From contig JANXCS010000005.1 in the NCBI GenBank assembly GCA_025060105.1, positions 1 through 64,000 of the forward strand: a stretch of 64,000 nucleotides of DNA. Reading direction: 5' to 3'. Both the position numbers and the translations under genes were made by a program. The stretch's first letter is position 1; each line of letters opens with the position of its first letter. The notes under the pieces are model-generated. The model was not told the origin of the DNA, did no database searches, and worked only from the letters and a program-made list of their open reading frames with translations. Positions 8,831 through 17,262 of this stretch are shown piece after piece. The DNA is from Pseudothermotoga sp. Lineage in GTDB: Bacteria; Thermotogota; Thermotogae; Thermotogales; DSM-5069.

Positions 8831-9645
8831 TTTTTCACCCCGATCGTGCTGATAGCTCGCGAAAGAGTGTTAACAGCAACCGTGCTGAGAAACATGATCA
8901 CAGCTATCACGGTTGCCATGGTCCAATCCAGTGTGATTGAAGCTTTCTGATAGAGCAACGTGCTCAACATGAGCACACGACTGCCTCCAAGGACCGCTGG
9001 TGTCACATAAGCAGTGATGCAACCTGTGAAAACCAACGTGCAACCGGTCACGATACCCTCACTCGTTAAGGGTAAATAGATTCTCGTGAACAGATTGAAA
9101 GCGCTGGCCCCGAGACTTCTCGCAGCTAACGGCACATCCTTAGGTAAATTTTCCAACGCGCTCGTCAAGGATATGACCATGAGAGGCAAAAAAAGCTGCA
9201 ACAGACCAATGAAAACAGCCCCGCGCGTGTAGAGTAAGCGCACGGGGCTGTCCGTAAATTTCAGAGTGAGCAACAGATTGTTTATCAAACCTTCTCTTCC
9301 CAACACGGCGTGCCATGAAAAAGTTCTGGCCACGGGATTAGTCATCAATGGGAATACCAACAGCGTCATGAGTAAACTTCTGAGCGAATCGTTCTTAACA
9401 CTCACCACAGCCATGGCTGCAGGATAACCTATAAGTAACGCCACGAAAGTTACCGAAAATCCCATCAAAAGACTTCTCACATAAACTGTGCGCGACAATC
9501 TCTGTCTAAAGAATTCCAAGTACCTGTGTACGACCCATCCTTTGGTGGGTTGATACACACTCTCAGCGAACATCGCCAGTAATGGTAATAAGAAGAATAT
9601 CACGAGAAAAGCTAAACACGGTAACAGGAGGAGATACCTTTTCAT
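8827..9645 (-). CDS. ABC importer permease, PotB type
   Basis: 272 residues with about six membrane segments; the first is close to the N-terminus (YLLLLPCLAFLVIFFLLPLL). The EAA loop reads LAARSLGASAFNLFTRIYLP near residue 180. First permease of the pair, starting at ATG 9645 one base after the stop of the binding-protein gene, and overlapping the next permease by 4 nt. Unlike four other importers in this window, no hairpin separates it from its binding-protein gene. Confidence 0.92.
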   Translation of the reverse strand: MKRYLLLLPCLAFLVIFFLLPLLAMFAESVYQPTKGWVVHRYLEFFRQRLSRTVYVRSLLMGFSVTFVALLIGYPAAMAVVSVKNDSLRSLLMTLLVFPLMTNPVARTFSWHAVLGREGLINNLLLTLKFTDSPVRLLYTRGAVFIGLLQLFLPLMVISLTSALENLPKDVPLAARSLGASAFNLFTRIYLPLTSEGIVTGCTLVFTGCITAYVTPAVLGGSRVLMLSTLLYQKASITLDWTMATVIAVIMFLSTVAVNTLSRAISTIGVKK

Positions 9646-9646
9646 A

Positions 9647-10669
9647 TCACTGTGCGATCAGTTCATTCCACTTGCTGATCCATTTGTCGTAATTTTCCAC
9701 GATGAACTTGATGTCGTAAAAGACTAAAGATTTGATGTGTTCTTCACCGTAGGTGAGTTTTTCAGCTATTTCAGGTGGCACTTTCACCTTGACGTTCACA
9801 GGTGAATCGACCAGATCCATCGCCTCAGCGAGTTGTACTTCATAGCTGATCAAAAAATCGATGTATTTGTATGCACCATCCAGATTCTTTGCACCTTTCA
9901 CTATGCACAACACGTTCGTAAAACCGAGCATACCTTCTTCGGGCACCACCCAAGCGAGCGGCAATCCGGTCTCCAAGAATTGACCCCAAGAAAAGCGCGT
10001 GACTGGGGCCATCCAAACTTCACCCATCTTGAAGAGGTTGATCAACTCGGAGGAAGTTTTGTAGAAAGTCACCACATTCTTCTTCAGCTCTGCCACTTTC
10101 TGGAAGGCAGCTTTCAACTCAGGATCATAAGCGTTCCCAGCAAAGATCTTGTTGAAATGCATCATCATGACGGGACCTTGGGTGGTGGTGATATCTGGCA
10201 AACTTATGCGTCCAGCCACATCTTTCGACCAGAAATCTTTCCAAGAAGTGATGGCTCTTTTGATTTTGTCCGTTCTATAGACTATGCCCATGCTGTAAAC
10301 GGTGTAGCCTATGGCGTAGTTACCACCTATTGGATCCTTCGCGAAGTCGTAGATGTCCTTGTAATTGCTCAACTTAGAAACGTCAATTGGTTGTAACAAA
10401 CCATTCTTAACAGCGAGCATGGCAAAATAATCCGCAAAATGTACCACATCTATCACGGGATTGTCCTTCTGAGTGATGAGTTTGCTGAGTCTCACAGAGT
10501 TGTTGCCTAGTTCTCTTTCGATCTGGATACCGTACTTTTCGAGGAAAGGTTTCGTGATGTTCTTGTCTAAAAGATCCAAGTTGAATCCCCACGTGGACAC
10601 GTTGAGCTTTTGGACACCGAGTACGAACACTACCATCAATGCAATCAAAAGCACAAAAAACTTTCTCAT
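9647..10669 (-). CDS. ABC importer substrate-binding protein, PotD/thiamine-binding class
   Basis: 340 residues from ATG 10669, chosen because GGGAGGG lies the right distance upstream and the signal peptide then begins MRKFFVLLIALMVVFVLGV. The protein has no obvious lipobox Cys. The body resembles class I/PotD-like periplasmic proteins: LNVSTWGFN at the mature start, VIDVVHFADYFAMLAVKNG, and YAIGYTVYSMGIVYRTDKI. It should be secreted and hand its ligand to the permeases encoded next. Relatives bind polyamines, iron, thiamine or other small cations and phospho-compounds. Co-transcription with nucleoside phosphorylase and adenine deaminase suggests a nucleoside or base-containing ligand, but that is inference from context. 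Confidence 0.88.
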   Translation of the reverse strand: MRKFFVLLIALMVVFVLGVQKLNVSTWGFNLDLLDKNITKPFLEKYGIQIERELGNNSVRLSKLITQKDNPVIDVVHFADYFAMLAVKNGLLQPIDVSKLSNYKDIYDFAKDPIGGNYAIGYTVYSMGIVYRTDKIKRAITSWKDFWSKDVAGRISLPDITTTQGPVMMMHFNKIFAGNAYDPELKAAFQKVAELKKNVVTFYKTSSELINLFKMGEVWMAPVTRFSWGQFLETGLPLAWVVPEEGMLGFTNVLCIVKGAKNLDGAYKYIDFLISYEVQLAEAMDLVDSPVNVKVKVPPEIAEKLTYGEEHIKSLVFYDIKFIVENYDKWISKWNELIAQ

Positions 10670-10891
10670 GAACATCCCTCCCACAGTTTGTTTGGAATTA
10701 TTTTACCTCCAATGTGTGAAGAGTTTTTGACTGAACATGATCGCAAATGTTGTTCAACTTTACTGACAGGAAATGATCTTAGAATAAAGCATAAAAGTAT
10801 GAAAAAATGAGAAAAATGGTAAAAGAACAAGCAAAAAGATTTTTCTCAACGACTAGTTCGTCTTTTTAGAGAATATGCGAATCTGTTTGTG

Positions 10892-10920
10892 TTGATCTTT
10901 CTTTGACCGACAGATAAAAT
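10892..10920 (+). promoter_or_regulatory. Promoter of the oligogalacturonate operon
   Basis: TTGATC at 10892-10897, a 17-bp spacer, and TAAAAT at 10915-10920. The start GTG 10963 follows AAGGAGTGA at 10948-10956. The rest of the divergent gap (10670-10962) is AT-rich; I found no clear promoter for the leftward transporter operon and no convincing operator palindrome. Confidence 0.75.
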
Positions 10921-10962
10921 AATATTTTGAAACTTAAAACCCATCGCAAGGAGTGATTTTTT

Positions 10963-11805
10963 GTGAACCAGCATTTCTTCAACATATCATCTTCAAAGCC
11001 ACACTTTGTCAGCGAACCGCCAATGAATGGGATGAAATACCTTGGTTTCGAAAGGATCGTCCTTGGGTGTGGGAATTCTCACACTGCCAACAGCGGGGAT
11101 TTTGAGATCTTCCTCGTCGTTCTTTCTGGAAAATGCGATGTAAAGGTCAACGACAAGGATTTTTCCTCGATTGGAGAGAGAAAAAGTGTATTTTTGGGTA
11201 AACCATATACGGTGTACATCCCACCGAGATCGGATTACTCGATCAAAGCCATCGGTTTCACTTGCGAATTGGTGCTCGCCAAGGCCTTCGTCGGTGTCAA
11301 GAGTGATATACCAGCCTATTTGATCACACCGAACGAAGTCGCAGCTGGCAAATGGGGTATTTCGAACTATTCGAGGACTTATCATCAAATAGCTGTGGAT
11401 GATAAACATCCCGCGGTTAAGCTCATGGTGGGTGAAACCTTCACGCCCTCTGGAAATTGGTCTACTTACCCTCCGCATCGACACGAAAGACACAATCCTC
11501 CAGAGGAGGTTTTCCTTGAAGAGATCTATTACTATCGAGTAGATCATCCAAAAGGATGGGGTATAGCGAGGCACTACAGTGATGATGGAACTATAAACTT
11601 CGCAGAGATCATCAAAGACGACACACTGCATCTTATACCCAAAGGCTATCACACAGCGGTTGCCGCACCGGGCTTCACGGTCTACTATCTGTGGTTCTTG
11701 GCTGGAGAAGAAAGAGTGCAGATACCTTACGTAGATCCAGACATGAGATTCATCGATCAAGCTACTAAGATGATCAAAAACATCGAAGATAACCTCTCGT
11801 TATGA
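10963..11805 (+). CDS. IolB-family sugar acid isomerase, probably acting in uronate breakdown
   Basis: 280 residues of the IolB/KduI bicupin superfamily. The C-terminal half carries STYPPHRHERHNPPEEVFLE with the metal-binding His, His and Glu, then IYYYRVDHPKGWG, PKGYHTAVAAPG and YYLWFLAGEE, which match 5-deoxy-glucuronate isomerase (IolB) better than KduI. IolB acts in inositol catabolism, but no other inositol gene is here. All neighbours are pectin genes (KduD and KdgF directly downstream), so it may isomerise 5-keto-4-deoxyuronate to 3-deoxy-D-glycero-2,5-hexodiulosonate, the step between KdgF and KduD. That role is inference; the family call is firm. GTG 10963 follows a strong ribosome site. 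It ends 10 nt before kduD. Confidence 0.85.
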   Translation: MNQHFFNISSSKPHFVSEPPMNGMKYLGFERIVLGCGNSHTANSGDFEIFLVVLSGKCDVKVNDKDFSSIGERKSVFLGKPYTVYIPPRSDYSIKAIGFTCELVLAKAFVGVKSDIPAYLITPNEVAAGKWGISNYSRTYHQIAVDDKHPAVKLMVGETFTPSGNWSTYPPHRHERHNPPEEVFLEEIYYYRVDHPKGWGIARHYSDDGTINFAEIIKDDTLHLIPKGYHTAVAAPGFTVYYLWFLAGEERVQIPYVDPDMRFIDQATKMIKNIEDNLSL

Positions 11806-11815
11806 GGTGAAGTTG

Positions 11816-12586
11816 ATGAAAGTTTTGGAAAGCTTTTCTTTGAAGGACAAAGTCGCCATAGTGACCGGTGCTTCCAGAGGTTTAGGACAAGCGATGGCGA
11901 TCGCTCTAGCCGAAGCTGGAGCGGACGTTTTGGGTGTGAGTAGAACCATCGAGCAACAGCGAGAAACAAGGCAGATCATAGAATCTCTTGGAAGAAGATA
12001 CGTAGCGGTTGCACTCGATCTTCGCCAGCTTGATAAACTATCAACGATATTCGACATCGCTTTGAAAGAGTTTGGGACGATGGATATTCTCGTGAACAAC
12101 GCTGGAATCATCAAGCGCGCCCCAGTGACGGAATACAGTGTTGAAGATTGGGATGAAGTGATGGATGTGAATTTGAAATCGGTGTTCTTGCTTTCTCAAA
12201 TGTTCTCAAAATATTTGATAGAGCACGGCAAAAAAGGAAAGATCATCAATGTTGCCTCCATGCTTTCGTTTCAGGGGGGTATTTACACCACTGCATACAC
12301 CGTCTCAAAACATGGCATACTTGGTTTGACGAGGGTATTTGCCAACGAACTCGCGAAGTACAACATCAACGTGAATGCGATCGCGCCAGGTTACATGGTC
12401 ACTGACAACACGGAAGCTTTGAGAAAAGACGAAAAAAGATACACAGAGATTCTCTCAAGGATTCCGATGGGTAGATGGGGACTACCGGAGGATCTGAAAG
12501 GTGTGGTGGTGTTTTTGGCGAGCGAAGCTTCAAACTACGTTACTGGTGCGGTGATACCAGTGGATGGAGGTTGGTTGTCCAGATGA
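11816..12586 (+). CDS. kduD: 2-deoxy-D-gluconate / 2-dehydro-3-deoxy-D-gluconate 5-dehydrogenase KduD
   Basis: 256 residues, a classical short-chain dehydrogenase. TGASRGLGQAMA is the nucleotide-binding glycine motif, NNAGI follows, and the catalytic Ser-Tyr-Lys triad lies in ASMLSFQGG and AYTVSKHG. The INVNAIAPGYMVTDNTEALR and IPMGRWGLPEDLKG stretches are highly characteristic of KduD, which reduces 2,5-diketo-3-deoxygluconate to 2-keto-3-deoxygluconate in pectin breakdown. I use ATG 11816, which follows GAGGTGA; an in-frame GTG at 11807 is less well placed. The stop overlaps the kdgF start by 4 nt. The kinase and aldolase (KdgK, KdgA) needed next are not in the window. Confidence 0.93.
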   Translation: MKVLESFSLKDKVAIVTGASRGLGQAMAIALAEAGADVLGVSRTIEQQRETRQIIESLGRRYVAVALDLRQLDKLSTIFDIALKEFGTMDILVNNAGIIKRAPVTEYSVEDWDEVMDVNLKSVFLLSQMFSKYLIEHGKKGKIINVASMLSFQGGIYTTAYTVSKHGILGLTRVFANELAKYNINVNAIAPGYMVTDNTEALRKDEKRYTEILSRIPMGRWGLPEDLKGVVVFLASEASNYVTGAVIPVDGGWLSR

Positions 12587-12915
12587 GAACGTTCGGACAT
12601 GCAAACGATGTAACTGCCAAAAAGGTCAAAGAAGGTATAGAGATGCGAGTCTTAGTTTGGTCTGGAAAACTCATGATGACGCATGTGAGTTTCAAAAAAG
12701 GAAGTGTTGGAGATTTGCACAGTCATCCCCATGAGCAAATCAGTTACATAGTGGAAGGGGAGTTCCTCTACACCGTTGGGGAGAAAAAATATCACATGGA
12801 AGCTGGTGGAGCCATTTATGTGCCTAGCAACGTGAAACACCAAGTCGAGGCCTTGACAGATGGTGTTCTGCTGGATGTCTTTACACCGATAAGAGAAGAT
12901 TATTTACCACAATGA
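12583..12915 (+). CDS. kdgF: KdgF-type cupin, unsaturated uronate cyclisation/ring-opening protein
   Basis: 110 residues, a single cupin. HSHPHEQ gives His46, His48 and Gln52, and NVKHQ gives His86; these match the metal ligands of KdgF. DVFTPIREDYL at the C-terminus supplies Asp98 and Arg104, which correspond to KdgF active-site residues. KdgF helps convert 4,5-unsaturated monouronates from pectate or alginate into the linear 5-keto-4-deoxyuronate. It thus feeds the isomerase and KduD encoded just before it. Start ATG 12583 overlaps the kduD stop (ATGA). No signal peptide, so cytoplasmic. Confidence 0.9.
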   Translation: MRTFGHANDVTAKKVKEGIEMRVLVWSGKLMMTHVSFKKGSVGDLHSHPHEQISYIVEGEFLYTVGEKKYHMEAGGAIYVPSNVKHQVEALTDGVLLDVFTPIREDYLPQ

Positions 12916-12935
12916 GTGGGTGAGGAGGTGTTTGT

Positions 12936-13889
12936 ATGAGGAGGTTGCTGGTTGTACTGTTGGCTTCTCTGCTCGTCTTTGTCGGCATAGCTGCACCGAT
13001 CGTGCTCAAAGCGGCAGACGTTCATCCACATGGTTATCCAACGGTAGAAGGCATCAAAATGATGGGTAAAGTCATCGAACTCATGACGAACGGTAAGTAC
13101 AAAGTCGAAGTGTACGCGAGTGGACAACTTGGAGACGAAAAAGAAGTGATCGAGCAAACGATCATGAATGCGATTCAAATCGCACGCGTTTCAGTAGCAC
13201 CGGTTCAAACGTTCTACAACCCAATTGGAGTTTTCACGATGCCTTATCTGTTCAGGGACGAAGATCATTACTGGAAAGTCCTGGAAGGACCGATAGGTGA
13301 GGAAATCTTGAAAGGTCTCGAAAAGATAGGCCTAGTTGGTCTATGCTACTACGATGCCGGTGCAAGAAGCTTTTACACCAAAAAACCTGTGCAGAAACCA
13401 GAAGATTTGAAGGGTATGAAAATAAGAGTGCAAGCAAACGAAGTCATGATAGCCATGGTGAACGCACTCGGTGCCACAGGCGTTCCGATGGCTTATGCCG
13501 AAGTGTACACGGCTTTGCAAACGGGTGTCGTAGATGGTGCCGAAAACAACCCACCATCTTACTACACGGCGAGACATTTCGAAGTCGCACCCTATTATTG
13601 TCTGGATAGTCACACGAGAACTCCCGAAATCGTGCTGATACCTAAAGCGCTGTGGGACAAATTGACACCTGAAGAAAAGATAATCTTCAAAACAGCGGCT
13701 TGGGCTTCGGCACAATATCAGAAGTATCTGTGGAAGAAGATGGAAGAAGAAGCACTCGCAGCCGTTGAAAAAGGTGGAGCGAAGATATTTAGACCGGACA
13801 TCACAGCTTTCCAGAAACTCATGCAACCTGTCTACGACAAATTCCCACAGTATAAAGATCTGATCCAAAGGATCCAAGCAGTCAAATGA
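12936..13889 (+). CDS. TRAP transporter substrate-binding protein (DctP type), probably for galacturonate oligomers
   Basis: 317 residues with an N-terminal signal peptide (RRLLVVLLASLLVFVGIAA). It belongs to the DctP family: DVHPHGYPTVEG at the mature start, GQLGDEKEVIEQ, and KGMKIRVQANEV with the conserved carboxylate-binding Arg (about residue 164), then VYTALQTGVVDGAENNPPSYY. TRAP systems take up organic acids with a sodium or proton gradient rather than ATP. Sitting among pectin genes, it most likely binds galacturonate or short saturated/unsaturated oligogalacturonates. ATG 12936 follows GAGGAGGTG. A hairpin separates it from the membrane subunit genes. Confidence 0.93.
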   Translation: MRRLLVVLLASLLVFVGIAAPIVLKAADVHPHGYPTVEGIKMMGKVIELMTNGKYKVEVYASGQLGDEKEVIEQTIMNAIQIARVSVAPVQTFYNPIGVFTMPYLFRDEDHYWKVLEGPIGEEILKGLEKIGLVGLCYYDAGARSFYTKKPVQKPEDLKGMKIRVQANEVMIAMVNALGATGVPMAYAEVYTALQTGVVDGAENNPPSYYTARHFEVAPYYCLDSHTRTPEIVLIPKALWDKLTPEEKIIFKTAAWASAQYQKYLWKKMEEEALAAVEKGGAKIFRPDITAFQKLMQPVYDKFPQYKDLIQRIQAVK

Positions 13890-13896
13890 TCTTCAG

Positions 13897-13918
13897 CTGG
13901 GCGCACTCCTGCGCCCAG
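13897..13918 (+). terminator. Intercistronic hairpin after the TRAP binding-protein gene
   Basis: Perfect 9-bp stem CTGGGCGCA / TGCGCCCAG (13897-13905 with 13910-13918), 4-nt loop, then TCTTTT. It starts 8 nt after the dctP stop and lies before the dctQ ribosome site. It probably acts as a partial terminator or 3' stabiliser that lowers membrane subunit expression relative to the binding protein. Confidence 0.75.
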
Positions 13919-13939
13919 TCTTTTCAGAGGTGGAACACC

Positions 13940-14431
13940 ATGAGAAGAGCGCTGGAAAGGTTGCTACATTTGGTTGAAAATGTCATCGTATATTTTTCCA
14001 TCATCGGCTTGATGTTCATGGTTGTCATAGTTTTCTATCAAGTAATAGGAAGGTATCTTTTCAATAGACCACCAAGATGGACCGAGGAAATCGCTTTGAT
14101 AATGATGATTTGGATCGCCATGCTTGGGGCAGGTGTGGGCTTGAAAAACGATATACACATGCGTGTTGAAGTGTTCATGAACGTTTTTCCAAAGTCAATT
14201 CAAAGACTCGTTGAGATCGCCATCATGATCCTCATAGGATATTTTGGAATCCAAATGACTCGATACACTCTGATCATGATTCAAAGACTTCCAAACAGGA
14301 TGCCTGCGACGGGAATATCCGTGAGGTGGATGTATCTACCAGTGGCCGTATGTGGAGTCTTATTGGTGGTGTGCGTTGCCCTGAAGATTTTAGAACAACT
14401 TGCTCTGCTGAAGGGTGAGAGAAAACAATGA
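13940..14431 (+). CDS. TRAP transporter small membrane subunit (DctQ type)
   Basis: 163 residues with four membrane segments, the normal DctQ topology (about residues 13-35, 48-66, 88-108 and 130-150). The motif FYQVIGRYLFNRPPRWTEEI between the first two segments is the family hallmark. It bridges the binding protein and the large subunit. I place the start at ATG 13940 behind AGAGGTGG, downstream of the hairpin; the longer open frame upstream would read through the hairpin and is unlikely. The stop overlaps the large-subunit start (ATGA). Confidence 0.9.
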   Translation: MRRALERLLHLVENVIVYFSIIGLMFMVVIVFYQVIGRYLFNRPPRWTEEIALIMMIWIAMLGAGVGLKNDIHMRVEVFMNVFPKSIQRLVEIAIMILIGYFGIQMTRYTLIMIQRLPNRMPATGISVRWMYLPVAVCGVLLVVCVALKILEQLALLKGERKQ

Positions 14432-15819
14432 AAAAGATTCTCTCGTACGTCTTTGGTGCGATCATGATCGTTCTTCTAGGAATACTACTCGCTTTCATGT
14501 TGAGATTACCGATGACACAGAATGTTCCTCGCGAAGAGGGGGGAAGGATTGTTTTATTCAGCTCTTTTGTGCTCTTCATGATGTTCAGAATGCCCATAGC
14601 CTTTTGCTTAGGTATTCCCGCTCTACTAACGGCGATATATTTGAGACTCCCTGCCATGGTAGTTTTTCAGAGGATGAGCGCAGGTATAAACGCTTTTTCT
14701 CTGATAGCTATCCCGTTCTTCATACTCGCTGGTCAAATCATGGCCGAAGGTGGCATTGCACAAAAAATCGTGGAGTTTTCAAACATACTGATCGGTCGCG
14801 TACGCGGTGGCCTTGCGATGGTGAACATACTCGCGAGTATGTTCTTTGGAGGAGTGAGTGGTTCCTCCGTTGCTGATACATCTTCCATCGGTGCTTTCTT
14901 GATCCCCATGATGGTCCGTCAAGGGTACGATAGGGACTTCTCGATCGCTGTGACGATAACTTCTTCCACACTCGGGATCATCATCCCCCCGAGCCACAAC
15001 ATGATCATCTATTCGCTCGCGGCAGGTGGTGTTTCGGTCGGCGCACTGTTCATGGCCGGTTACATTCCTGGAATCATGGTCGGATTGGCTCAGATGCTCG
15101 TCGCTTACATAATTTCAGTGAAGAGAAATTATCCTATCGCTGGTAAAGTTGGCCTCAAAGAAGCGCTCATCATAACACGAGATTCCATCCTCGGCCTTCT
15201 GGTTGGTATCATCATCATAGCGGGCATCATCTTCGGAGTGTTCACAGCCACAGAAGCTTCCGTGGTGGCAGCGGTTTATGCATTGTTCATCACCGCGTTC
15301 GTCTACAAAACCATGGATCTCAAGAAGCTGCTCAGAACCTTTCAAAGCACAGCTGTGGTCATCGCAATGGTTCTGTTCATCATAGCGAGTTCTTCCGCTT
15401 TCGGTTATCTCTTAGCTTATCTAAAGGTGCCAGCGCTCGTGGCTGGTGCTCTGACGAGCATTACGACGAACAAGTATGTTCTTTTACTGCTCATCAACCT
15501 GATGCTTCTGTTCTTAGGCATGATCATGGATATGGCCCCGCTCATTTTGATAACCACTCCCATCCTTCTGCCGTTGGTGCGTTCGCTGGGAATTTCACCG
15601 GTACAGTTCGGTATCGTCATGATGATCAACCTTGGTATAGGCTTGTGTACACCTCCCGTTGGGACAACGCTGTTCGTTGGATGCGCTATAGGAAAGAGCA
15701 CGATGGAGAGAGTGGCGAAAGCATCCATACCCTTCTATTTGGCCATGATAGCCATCCTGTTGCTCGTCACTTACGTTCCTTGGTTCACCATGTTCCTGGG
15801 AGGTAGGTTCGCCCGGTGA
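14428..15819 (+). CDS. TRAP transporter large membrane subunit (DctM type)
   Basis: 463 residues, about 12-13 membrane segments. The family blocks PIAFCLGIPALL, FFGGVSGSSVADTSSIG, GIIIPPSHNMIIYSLAAGG and GLCTPPVGTTLFVGC are all present. It forms the transport channel with DctQ and DctP. The N-terminus has an extra hydrophobic segment (about residues 10-25) and a polar linker before the usual first helix, giving a slightly long protein for the family. ATG 14428 overlaps the dctQ stop, and its own end overlaps the GH28 gene (GTGA), so the set is translationally coupled. Confidence 0.95.
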   Translation: MKKILSYVFGAIMIVLLGILLAFMLRLPMTQNVPREEGGRIVLFSSFVLFMMFRMPIAFCLGIPALLTAIYLRLPAMVVFQRMSAGINAFSLIAIPFFILAGQIMAEGGIAQKIVEFSNILIGRVRGGLAMVNILASMFFGGVSGSSVADTSSIGAFLIPMMVRQGYDRDFSIAVTITSSTLGIIIPPSHNMIIYSLAAGGVSVGALFMAGYIPGIMVGLAQMLVAYIISVKRNYPIAGKVGLKEALIITRDSILGLLVGIIIIAGIIFGVFTATEASVVAAVYALFITAFVYKTMDLKKLLRTFQSTAVVIAMVLFIIASSSAFGYLLAYLKVPALVAGALTSITTNKYVLLLLINLMLLFLGMIMDMAPLILITTPILLPLVRSLGISPVQFGIVMMINLGIGLCTPPVGTTLFVGCAIGKSTMERVAKASIPFYLAMIAILLLVTYVPWFTMFLGGRFAR

Positions 15820-17183
15820 GTTTTCATAACGAGCTGGCTGAGAAAGTAGCACGAGAGTTCAATGAAAAATTTTTAGCCAACGTTTCTGAGCCAAAAATAC
15901 CTTCCAGAGAATTTCTGATCGTCGATTTTGGTGCTGTTGCGAACGGTAAAAGCGACTGCACTGAGATTTTCAACAAAACCATCAAAGAAATTTCAAAACG
16001 AGGCGGAGGAAGGATCATTATTCCCGAAGGTGTTTACCTAACTGGTCCGATACACCTCGAGAGCAACGTTGAACTACACCTTCAAAACGCTACGATCAAG
16101 TTCTACACTGACCCAAAAAAGTACTTACCAGTGGTACTGACAAGATTCGAGGGTATGGAACTGTACAACTACTCTCCCCTCATTTACGCGAATGGCAAAA
16201 CCAACATAGCGATCACGGGACGGGGCGTTCTGGATGGCCAAGCGAGCGAAGAGAATTGGTGGATCTGGAAGGGTAAAGAAGAGTTCGGCTGGAAGGTTGG
16301 TATGCCAAATCAATTGAAAGATGTGGCGAAACTTACAGAGATGGTGAAAAACGGTGTGCCGATCGAAGAAAGAATTTTCGGTGAAGGCCATTTCTTGAGG
16401 CCAAACTTCATTCAGTTCTACAACTGCAAGAACGTACTTTTGGAAGGTTTCGAGTTGATCAACTCACCTATGTGGTGCATTCACCCCGTGCTGTGTGAAA
16501 ACGTGATAGTGAGGAATGTTAAGGTGCGCAGCAGAGGACCAAACAACGATGGGATAAATCCAGAGTCGTGCAAGTATGTCCTCATAGAAAAATGTTTCTT
16601 CGACACGGGTGACGATTCGATCGCCGTGAAGTCTGGTCGAAATGAAGATGGGAGACGCATAGCCGCTCCGTGCGAGTACGTTTTAGTACGTGACAACGTT
16701 GTGCTGAGCGAGAAAAGTCATGGTGGATTCGTCATTGGCAGTGAAATGTCTGGCGGTGTACGAAAACTCATGGCGTTGAACAATTCTTTCATCAACTTGG
16801 AAAGAGTGTTGAGAATAAAAACTAATTCAAGAAGGGGTGGTTTCGTCGAAGATGTGTATTTCTTTGACAATGTGGCAGTGAACGTATCGGAAGAATTCAT
16901 TGTGATCCACCTTGATTATGACAACGAGGTCGGCGATTTTCCACCCACTGTGCGAAACATCTTTGTGAGAAACTTCAAGGGCATTCGTGGCAAGTACGGA
17001 ATAAGAATCAAAGGTTTGGAGGAATCGAAGGTACTCAATGTGCATTTGCAAGATTGTTCTTTTGAGGATGTCCAATCAGCAATGGAGCTCAGCAATTGCC
17101 AGCTTTTCTTTGAAAATGTTAGGATTGGGAGAAACTTTCTTTCGAAAGCAACGTTGGAAGGAAATGTGAGGATGTTTCAATAA
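15816..17183 (+). CDS. GH28 exo-polygalacturonase, intracellular
   Basis: 455 residues of the GH28 right-handed beta-helix family. The three catalytic Asp are in GPNNDGINPE (Asp245) and DTGDDSIAVKSG (Asp266, Asp267); SHGGFVIGSE (His302) and RIKTN (333-337) complete the active site. There is no signal peptide, so it acts in the cytoplasm on oligogalacturonides brought in by the TRAP system, releasing galacturonic acid. Length and lack of signal resemble the T. maritima exo-acting enzyme. The start is GTG 15816, overlapping the transporter gene by 4 nt. It is the last pectin gene; about 80 nt later a different system begins. Confidence 0.93.
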   Translation: MSFHNELAEKVAREFNEKFLANVSEPKIPSREFLIVDFGAVANGKSDCTEIFNKTIKEISKRGGGRIIIPEGVYLTGPIHLESNVELHLQNATIKFYTDPKKYLPVVLTRFEGMELYNYSPLIYANGKTNIAITGRGVLDGQASEENWWIWKGKEEFGWKVGMPNQLKDVAKLTEMVKNGVPIEERIFGEGHFLRPNFIQFYNCKNVLLEGFELINSPMWCIHPVLCENVIVRNVKVRSRGPNNDGINPESCKYVLIEKCFFDTGDDSIAVKSGRNEDGRRIAAPCEYVLVRDNVVLSEKSHGGFVIGSEMSGGVRKLMALNNSFINLERVLRIKTNSRRGGFVEDVYFFDNVAVNVSEEFIVIHLDYDNEVGDFPPTVRNIFVRNFKGIRGKYGIRIKGLEESKVLNVHLQDCSFEDVQSAMELSNCQLFFENVRIGRNFLSKATLEGNVRMFQ

Positions 17184-17262
17184 CTCCCCGAACACTTCTG
17201 CTTGGATTCCCTAGAAAGCCCACTTGAATGGTACAATCCTTTTAAGGAAGCAAGGTGAAATT

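Noticed and set aside
10993-11760. 255-codon minus-strand open frame inside the IolB-type gene
   Set aside because: It is antisense to a gene with clear family motifs and has no ribosome site or recognisable domain.
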